Assembly (NCBI RefSeq): GCF_051961875.1
Contig: NZ_JBQCCV010000052.1
Coordinates: 1-6,564 of the forward strand
Source of the DNA: Intrasporangium_A sp051961875
Lineage (GTDB): Bacteria; Actinomycetota; Actinomycetes; Actinomycetales; Dermatophilaceae
Length of the DNA: 6,564 nt
Direction: 5' to 3'
A program made the translations under genes and the position numbers. Of the stretch, positions 1 to 3,910 are shown in pieces. Every line of letters begins with the position of its first letter. Positions within the stretch are counted from its first letter, which is position 1. The notes under the pieces were generated by a model. That model was given only the letters and a program-made list of their open reading frames with translations. It did not search any database and was not told the DNA's origin.

Positions 1-609
1 TTCGTGCAGGAAGGGGGCGATGCCGGCGACAGCGCCCCAGTCGTTCGGTGACGCTATCTGCCGCAGGTCGATGACCCAGCCGCAGGAGACCTTGGGACGG
101 GCCATGTCGATCGCCTCCGTGATCTGCGCCGCACGGGCGGAGGCGGCGGTCGGGTCCTGCTCGTCGGCGCTGACGATGACGACGCGGCCGATGCCTCCCG
201 AGGCAGTGACAACGACGGGGAGCGCCTCCGCGGGCGGGATGACCTCCTCCGGAGCAGTGAACCGCGCCAGCGGCCCGGCGGCGCGCAGCAGTGCCACAGA
301 GATTGCGGAATGGGTCTCCGCTGTGGAGCGGGCCGAGGTGACGGCGCTCATGGTGTCGTGCTCGATCTGGTCCCAGGTGCCCGCGTCCCTCATGAGGGCG
401 TGTCGCTCGATGAGCCGCAGGGCCGCCTGCGCGTACTCCTCGGCCGGCGAGAGGGGTGTCGGCGAGGCGGAGGGGGTCGGTGAGGATGAGCGGGTGGAGC
501 GGGCCGTCCCGGGCCCGGACGGGCTGAGCAGGACCATGGCGACGACGACGGCGGCGGCCAGCGATCCCAGGGAGAGCAGCGGGCGGCCCCATCGCCGGAC
601 GGTCGTCAC
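1..609 (-). CDS. S41-peptidase-like secreted/anchored protein, paralogue B (C-terminus cut by window edge)
   Basis: This is the N-terminal 203 codons of a paralogue of the gene at 755-1765; the rest lies beyond base 1. The GTG start at 609 gives VTTVRRWGRPLLS, a short basic n-region followed by a hydrophobic segment (about residues 10-29). A Ser/Thr/Pro linker follows, then LSPAEEY at about 53-59. A hand alignment from LSPAEEY onward gave 33 identities in 61 positions with paralogue A, so this is an old tandem duplication. The block VSCGWVIDLRQIASPNDW matches the place where active S41 peptidases have a Gly-rich DLRGNxGG segment, but the glycines are absent. The usual GDGHS-type motif is also missing. 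The predicted location is outside the membrane, either anchored or released. The catalytic-serine region is off the window, so its state is unknown. A non-enzymatic role is inferred, and the substrate or ligand is unknown. Confidence 0.8.
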   Translation of the reverse strand, partial: MTTVRRWGRPLLSLGSLAAAVVVAMVLLSPSGPGTARSTRSSSPTPSASPTPLSPAEEYAQAALRLIERHALMRDAGTWDQIEHDTMSAVTSARSTAETHSAISVALLRAAGPLARFTAPEEVIPPAEALPVVVTASGGIGRVVIVSADEQDPTAASARAAQITEAIDMARPKVSCGWVIDLRQIASPNDWGAVAGIAPFLHE

Positions 610-615
610 GGGCCG

Positions 616-621
616 AGCGTA
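616..621 (-). promoter_or_regulatory. -10 hexamer TACGCT of a probable leaderless promoter
   Basis: TACGCT lies exactly 6 nt upstream of the GTG at 609, so transcription would begin at or next to the start codon. No Shine-Dalgarno sequence precedes the GTG. The surrounding CTACGCTCG matches CTACCCTCG before the upstream paralogue at 8 of 9 bases, so the promoter seems to have been duplicated with the gene. I see no convincing -35 element. Confidence 0.55.
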
Positions 622-731
622 GGGCACCCCAGGCATCGAGTGAGGGCTTAGTCGGCAGACTTCGCGGCCAGTCGACGGTTCACGAGGCCCAGTTGTGCTC
701 TCGACCATCGAGGGGCCAGCCGCGGCTCCGT

Positions 732-761
732 CTCCCGGCTCACCGGCTCCCGGCTCACCGG
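732..761. repeat. Perfect 15-bp tandem duplication across the 3' end of paralogue A
   Basis: CTCCCGGCTCACCGG occurs twice head to tail (732-746 and 747-761) with no mismatch. On the minus strand the second copy supplies the TGA stop at 757-755, and the first copy places another TGA in the same frame 15 bases downstream. It is probably a local slippage duplication that moved the end of the gene. I see no sign that it is a terminator or an attachment site. Confidence 0.85.
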
Positions 762-1765
762 CGGCATTGGGACCGGAGCCACTGGTCGGCTGCCTGCTCC
801 GGCGAGGCGGTCCGTACGTCGGGAGCGATACCCGGTGTGTAGGCCCAGCCGCCGACGTCGCTGAGCTGGGTGGTCGGGAGGACGAGCCGGGCGCCGTCGG
901 ACAGGGCGAACGTCTGGGTCGTCGGTCCGCCCCGGGTGGTGGCGCCGAAGGTGCGGGTGCGGGGACCCCGACGCAGGGCGAGGATGAGGCCCTCGCCGGC
1001 GCCCATCGTGCTCGAGGACTGAAGCACCGCCACGGGCAGCGTGTTCCGCATCGACGAGCGCCCGGACGAGGCGAGCGGCTGTCCATCGAGAAAGGCGGTT
1101 TCGGTAGCGAGCGAGACATGGAGGCTGTGCCCGTTGTGGTCCCTGAAGTCGAACACCCCGCCCGCATGGGAGAAGGGCTCGAGCGCGGCGAGAGCGCCCC
1201 AGTCGTACTCTGAGGTCGTCTCCCGCACGTCGACGAGCCAGCCGCACGAGACCCGCTGCCGGACGGCCGCGATCGCGTCCGAGGCTTGGGCCGCCCGGCG
1301 GGACGCGGCGTCGCCGATCAGCCCATCGATCGAGGGCACGGTGATACGTCCGATTCCCGCGGTGACCGAGGCCTCGACCGGTGTGGCGATCGGCGTCGGG
1401 GTGGCGTCCGACTCCGGCAGGAGGAGGCCCCGGGGACCGGTGGCGAGCACGAGTGCGCTGCTGATGGCGGAGTAGGTGTCGGTCGAGGTCTTGGCCGCGA
1501 CGACCTGAAGCATGGTGTCATGCACGATGCGTGGCCAGGCCGTCTCGTCGAGCAGCAGGCCGCGCTCCCCGATGAGGCGCAGGGCCGCCCGGGTGTACTC
1601 CTCCGCCGGTGAGAGGACCGTGGGCGTCGGGGACGGGAGGACGACGGGCCTGGGCCGCGACGGGTTGAGCGTGACCATGGCGAGGCCCACCGCTGCCGTG
1701 ATCGCGAGGAGCGACAGGAGGGGCCGGCGCCACGCCGGTCCGGTGGCGCCCGGACCAGGGCTCAT
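755..1765 (-). CDS. S41-peptidase-like secreted/anchored protein, paralogue A, probably inactive
   Basis: A 336-aa protein. Residues 1-13 are a short n-region ending in Arg-Arg, 14-33 a hydrophobic signal or anchor, and 34-50 a Pro-rich linker. The rest resembles short actinobacterial S41 (tail-specific protease type) peptidases: a helical region with LSPAEEY (51-57), VSCGWLVDVR (172-181), and a C-terminal block with GEGLILALR, TFG, ALSDGARLVL and PGIAPDV. The active-site signatures are missing. RETTSEYDW replaces RGNxGG, nothing like GDGHS is present, and TMGAGE (253-258) replaces T-A-S-S/A-G-E, so the catalytic serine position is Gly255. The FGK lysine seen in Ctp-type members is Ala (FGA), although not all S41 groups have it. 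Cys174 and Cys334 could pair. It starts 35 bp after tpx but has its own -10 element. The family placement is fairly firm; loss of catalysis is inferred and the function unknown. Confidence 0.85.
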   Translation of the reverse strand: MSPGPGATGPAWRRPLLSLLAITAAVGLAMVTLNPSRPRPVVLPSPTPTVLSPAEEYTRAALRLIGERGLLLDETAWPRIVHDTMLQVVAAKTSTDTYSAISSALVLATGPRGLLLPESDATPTPIATPVEASVTAGIGRITVPSIDGLIGDAASRRAAQASDAIAAVRQRVSCGWLVDVRETTSEYDWGALAALEPFSHAGGVFDFRDHNGHSLHVSLATETAFLDGQPLASSGRSSMRNTLPVAVLQSSSTMGAGEGLILALRRGPRTRTFGATTRGGPTTQTFALSDGARLVLPTTQLSDVGGWAYTPGIAPDVRTASPEQAADQWLRSQCRR

Positions 1766-1771
1766 CCATCG

Positions 1772-1777
1772 AGGGTA
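1772..1777 (-). promoter_or_regulatory. -10 hexamer TACCCT of a probable leaderless promoter
   Basis: TACCCT sits exactly 6 nt upstream of the ATG at 1765, and no purine-rich ribosome binding site lies in between. The same spacing occurs at three other genes in the window. The -35 region falls in the GC-rich hairpin after tpx and shows no TTGACA-like hexamer. Confidence 0.55.
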
Positions 1778-1779
1778 GA

Positions 1780-1795
1780 GCCCCGGCCGCGGGGC
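1780..1795 (-). terminator. GC-rich hairpin between tpx and paralogue A
   Basis: A perfect 6-bp stem (GCCCCG/CGGGGC) with a 4-nt loop starts 5 bases after the tpx stop codon. No T-tract follows, so it is at best a weak or factor-assisted terminator or an mRNA 3'-end stabiliser. It also lies just upstream of the TACCCT hexamer, so it could instead be a site affecting that promoter. In such GC-rich sequence a stem of this size may arise by chance. Confidence 0.3.
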
Positions 1796-1800
1796 GCGGG

Positions 1801-2292
1801 TCAGTTCAGCGCGGCGAGGGCGGCGTCGTAGTCGGGCTCGGTCGTGATGTCCGAGACGAGCTGGCTGTGCAGCACGGTGCCGTCGACGTCGATGACGACG
1901 ACGGAGCGCGCGAGCAGGCCCTTCATGCCGGTCCCGGTCAGCGTCACGCCGTAGTCCTCGCCGAATGTCGAGCGGAAGGCCGAGGCCGCCGTGACGTTCT
2001 CGATGCCCTCGGCACCGCAGAACCGCTTGAGCGCGAACGGCAGGTCCTCGGAGGCGCAGATGACCTCGACGTTCTCGAGTCCGGCGGCAAGCTCGTTGAA
2101 CTTGCGGACGCTCGTCGCGCAGACACCGGTGTCGATGCTCGGGAAGATGTTGAGCACGACGCGCTTGCCCTCGGGACGGGTCACGTCCTCGAGGTCGGTC
2201 GTGGCGAGGGTGAAGTCGGGGGCGATGTCCCCGACGACGGGCAGGTCGCCGATCGTCTCGACGGGGGTGCCTCGGAGTGCAGTGGTAGCCAT
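1801..2292 (-). CDS. tpx: Thiol peroxidase (atypical 2-Cys peroxiredoxin)
   Basis: A 163-aa cytoplasmic peroxiredoxin of the Tpx subfamily, close to the roughly 168 aa of the E. coli protein. It reduces hydrogen peroxide and alkyl hydroperoxides, normally with electrons from thioredoxin. The signature NIFPSIDTGVCATSVRKFN contains Thr55 and the peroxidatic Cys58. The resolving cysteine is Cys92 in RFCGAEG, which forms the intramolecular disulfide typical of this subfamily. Arg129 (LLARSVVVID) fits the conserved active-site arginine, and the C-terminus carries the family block ITTEPDYDAAL. The ATG at 2292 agrees with the E. coli N-terminus and follows a strong ribosome binding site. It is transcribed divergently from the ceramidase-like gene. 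Two S41-like genes follow on the same strand, though each seems to have its own promoter. All expected catalytic residues are present. Confidence 0.97.
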   Translation of the reverse strand: MATTALRGTPVETIGDLPVVGDIAPDFTLATTDLEDVTRPEGKRVVLNIFPSIDTGVCATSVRKFNELAAGLENVEVICASEDLPFALKRFCGAEGIENVTAASAFRSTFGEDYGVTLTGTGMKGLLARSVVVIDVDGTVLHSQLVSDITTEPDYDAALAALN

Positions 2293-2293
2293 G

Positions 2294-2304
2294 CCTCCTT
2301 TCCT
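2294..2304 (-). promoter_or_regulatory. Strong Shine-Dalgarno of tpx
   Basis: AGGAAAGGAGG precedes the tpx ATG. The AAAGGAGG core is only 1 nt from the ATG, which is too close to be ideal, while the upstream AGGA lies 8 nt away at a standard spacing. This supports the start at 2292 and shows that tpx has a leader, unlike its neighbours. The site overlaps a small inverted repeat, CCTTT-6 nt-AAAGG, that could partly mask it. Confidence 0.75.
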
Positions 2305-2347
2305 AGCAAAGGCCGGCGGCGCACCGAAGCAGCCATCCAGTGGGCGG

Positions 2348-2353
2348 TACGGT
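2348..2353 (+). promoter_or_regulatory. -10 hexamer TACGGT of a probable leaderless promoter
   Basis: TACGGT ends exactly 6 nt before the ATG at 2360, and no ribosome binding site is visible. It lies in the 67-bp region between the divergent tpx and ceramidase-like genes, which must also hold the tpx promoter; I could not locate that one. No clear -35 is seen. Confidence 0.55.
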
Positions 2354-2359
2354 CACGTC

Positions 2360-3031
2360 ATGTCCAGCGACGGCGCGACGTGCCTCGCGACCCGGTGCTT
2401 CTGCGAGGCGGTCCACACGACCGGACTCGCCCAGCCCATCAACGCCTGGACATCGCTCGCCTTCGCCCTGTCCGGCGTCGTCGTGCTCCTGCCGACGGGG
2501 GAGCCGGCGCACCGGGAGAGGATCCTGCGCATCCTCCTCGGCAGCGCACTGGTCGCGGTCGGGGGCGCCGGTTTCGCCTTCCACGCCACGCTGACCCGCC
2601 TCACCGAGTTCCTCGTCACCTGGACGATGGCCGCGCTCGCGACCGTCATCCTCGGCGGCGCCGTCGTCCGTCGCGGGTTCGGGCGGCCGCGGGTCGTCGT
2701 CCTCCTGGGCCTCGCCCTGCTCGCGATGCTCCTGCGTATCCTCTGGACCTGGCCGGGGACCCAACGCGTCGCCTTCGGAGTGCTGCTCGCGGTGGCGGTC
2801 GCCCTCGAGATCTCACGCACCCGCACGCCGGTGGCAACCTTCCAGCCCCAGCGCTGGCTGTGGGTGGCGCTGGGACTGCTGACAGCGGCATACGTCCTGT
2901 GGCTCCTCGACGCGACGGGGACCTTGTGCCGGCCGACGAGCCTGCTGCAGGCCCATGCCCTCTGGCAGGTCCTCGGAGCCGGGGCCGCCTGGTGCCTCTC
3001 TCGGCATTACGACGTGACGAGTCGTGCGTAG
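2360..3031 (+). CDS. Ceramidase-superfamily integral membrane protein, probably inactive as a hydrolase
   Basis: A 223-aa polytopic membrane protein, about seven hydrophobic segments, with the landmarks of bacterial ceramidase-like (CREST superfamily) proteins: CFCE (13-16), QPINAWTSLAF (25-35), FHATLT (74-79), and LLDATGTLCRP...LQAHALW (182-202). In human ACER3 the zinc is held by His81, His217 and His221, with Ser77 and Asp92 nearby. By hand alignment His75 and His199 are kept here, but the His221 position is Gln203, Ser77 is Gly71 and Asp92 is Val86. The protein therefore keeps the fold but probably lacks amidase chemistry. The ATG at 2360 is chosen because it begins just before the CFCE motif and carries the leaderless -10 spacing. 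The ankyrin gene follows after 9 bp. Family confidence is moderate to high; the physiological role is unknown. Confidence 0.8.
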   Translation: MSSDGATCLATRCFCEAVHTTGLAQPINAWTSLAFALSGVVVLLPTGEPAHRERILRILLGSALVAVGGAGFAFHATLTRLTEFLVTWTMAALATVILGGAVVRRGFGRPRVVVLLGLALLAMLLRILWTWPGTQRVAFGVLLAVAVALEISRTRTPVATFQPQRWLWVALGLLTAAYVLWLLDATGTLCRPTSLLQAHALWQVLGAGAAWCLSRHYDVTSRA

Positions 3032-3034
3032 AGT
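3029..3034 (+). promoter_or_regulatory. -10 hexamer TAGAGT overlapping the upstream stop codon
   Basis: TAGAGT is exactly 6 nt before the ATG at 3041, and its first three bases are the TAG stop of the ceramidase-like gene. A poor -35 candidate, TTACGA, lies 16 bp upstream. The ankyrin gene may thus be transcribed both from its own leaderless promoter and by read-through. Confidence 0.5.
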
Positions 3035-3040
3035 CGGGGC

Positions 3041-3436
3041 ATGACCGGAGCACCGCTCACCCCGGAGCAGCAGGCGCGCGTCGTTTCGATCGCGATGGAC
3101 CTGGCACGCGAGGGCCGCACCGCCGAGCTCATGGAGTTCCTCGACCACGGCCTGCCGGTCGACGTCGCCGACCGCGAGGGCAACACGCTCCTCATGCTCG
3201 CCGCCTACCACGGGCACGGTGAGACGGTCGAGGCCCTCGTCGCCCGCGGCGCCGACGTCGACCAGCGCAACGACCGCGACCAGTCGCCCGTCGCGGGGGC
3301 GATCTTCAAGGGCGAGGAGGACGTCGTCCGGACGCTGGTCGCCGCCGGCGCCGACCTCGACGCCGGGACTCCGACCGGGCGGGCGACGGCCGGGATGTTC
3401 GGCCGCGAGCACCTGCTCCCCGACGAGGAGCGGTGA
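3041..3436 (+). CDS. Small ankyrin-repeat protein
   Basis: A 131-aa soluble protein without a signal peptide. Residues 14-44 form a partial or capping repeat (GRTAELMEFLDHGLPVD). Residues 46-78 are a full ankyrin repeat with the classic GNTLLMLAAYHGH and LVARGADVDQRN, and residues 79-111 another (SPVAGAIFKGEEDVVRTLV, AGADLD). The C-terminal 20 residues act as a cap. Ankyrin repeats bind proteins and have no catalytic role, so the partner is unknown. The downstream two-helix protein, whose GTG overlaps this stop, is the obvious candidate. An ankyrin protein (AnkB) supports catalase KatB in Pseudomonas aeruginosa; a comparable link to the divergent tpx is only a guess. The start is well set by the leaderless -10 spacing and by the repeat boundaries. 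Confidence 0.93.
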   Translation: MTGAPLTPEQQARVVSIAMDLAREGRTAELMEFLDHGLPVDVADREGNTLLMLAAYHGHGETVEALVARGADVDQRNDRDQSPVAGAIFKGEEDVVRTLVAAGADLDAGTPTGRATAGMFGREHLLPDEER

Positions 3437-3705
3437 CGCCCGTGGCCGCCCCGACCGAGCCGGCGACGACCGCCTGGCAACGCTTCCTCATCAACGTCAT
3501 CGGCCTCGTCGGGCTCGTCTACGGCGGTCTCGCCGTGGTCTACTACCTGCTCGAGGTGAGCATGCTGTCCTTCGCCGCCGCGCCCTACGGCTGGCTCCGG
3601 CTCGAGGGCGGGATGCGGTATGTGCCGCCGGCGCTGGTCTTCGTGGTCTGCTTCGTCGTCGTCTGGGCGATCGAGCGGCGCGCGACCCGGGCGAGCGACC
3701 GCTGA
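3433..3705 (+). CDS. Small two-helix membrane protein of unknown function
   Basis: I do not recognise a family. The 90-aa product has a polar N-terminus (1-17), a first hydrophobic helix (about 18-41, FLINVIGLVGLVYGG onward), a loop rich in aromatic and glycine residues (about 42-62), a second helix (about 63-80, YVPPALVFVVCFVVVWAI), and a basic tail ERRATRASDR. The basic tail suggests a cytoplasmic C-terminus and, with two helices, a cytoplasmic N-terminus too. The GTG at 3433 overlaps the ankyrin TGA as GTGA, typical of translational coupling. GAGGAG inside the ankyrin C-terminus is 2 nt from this GTG but 11 nt from a second GTG at 3442, so the exact start is uncertain by three codons. Tight coupling suggests that the two proteins act together, perhaps with this one recruiting the ankyrin protein to the membrane. 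Confidence 0.85.
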   Translation: MTPVAAPTEPATTAWQRFLINVIGLVGLVYGGLAVVYYLLEVSMLSFAAAPYGWLRLEGGMRYVPPALVFVVCFVVVWAIERRATRASDR

Positions 3706-3754
3706 CCGGGGAGCGCTCGGACATTCCGGGGCGGCTCGTGATCTCATTGGTTGC

Positions 3755-3910
3755 GTGTCGCGCCTGGGCCCCACGGGGACGTATGCCGCTCACCGGGGTT
3801 TCCGAGGGATCGCCCGGGCCGCGCGGATGGCTGGCCTCGTCGCGGTCCTCTCGCTGGGGGGAACGGCTGCCGGTGCCGGGCTCGCCGGCCCCGCCGCGGC
3901 GGCTTCTGCC
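3755..3910 (+). other. Signal peptide region of the hydrolase-ABC fusion
   Basis: Residues 1-25 carry five Arg residues and no acidic residue, 26-46 are hydrophobic and Ala/Gly/Leu-rich, and AAAASA (47-52) fits a signal peptidase I site. No lipobox cysteine or twin-arginine motif is seen. This directs the hydrolase half out of the cell by the Sec route. Cleavage would leave the protein held by the helix at 643-661. Confidence 0.65.

Noticed and set aside
732..761. Tandem repeat as an attachment site or start of a CRISPR array
   Set aside because: There are only two adjacent copies with no spacer, and no integrase, tRNA or cas gene is present.
648..1247. Minus-strand open frame of 199 codons overlapping paralogue A
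   Set aside because: It overlaps paralogue A in another frame, has Arg-rich low-complexity content, no start signal and no homology I recognise.
2293..2359. Operator for a peroxide regulator between tpx and the ceramidase-like gene
   Set aside because: I found only a short CCTTT/AAAGG inverted repeat overlapping the tpx ribosome binding site and no recognisable OxyR- or Fur-type palindrome.
1867..3222. Plus-strand open frame of 451 codons
   Set aside because: It runs antisense to tpx and out of frame across the ceramidase-like and ankyrin genes, both of which have recognisable motifs. Its translation is Arg/Pro-rich and featureless.
3041..3705. Toxin-antitoxin reading of the overlapping ankyrin and small membrane genes
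   Set aside because: Size and overlap fit superficially, but neither protein resembles a known toxin or antitoxin family, and an ankyrin antitoxin would be unusual.
3205..3774. Minus-strand open frame opposite the ankyrin and two-helix genes
   Set aside because: It is a shadow of two supported genes, with Asp/Glu/Arg-rich content and no motif.
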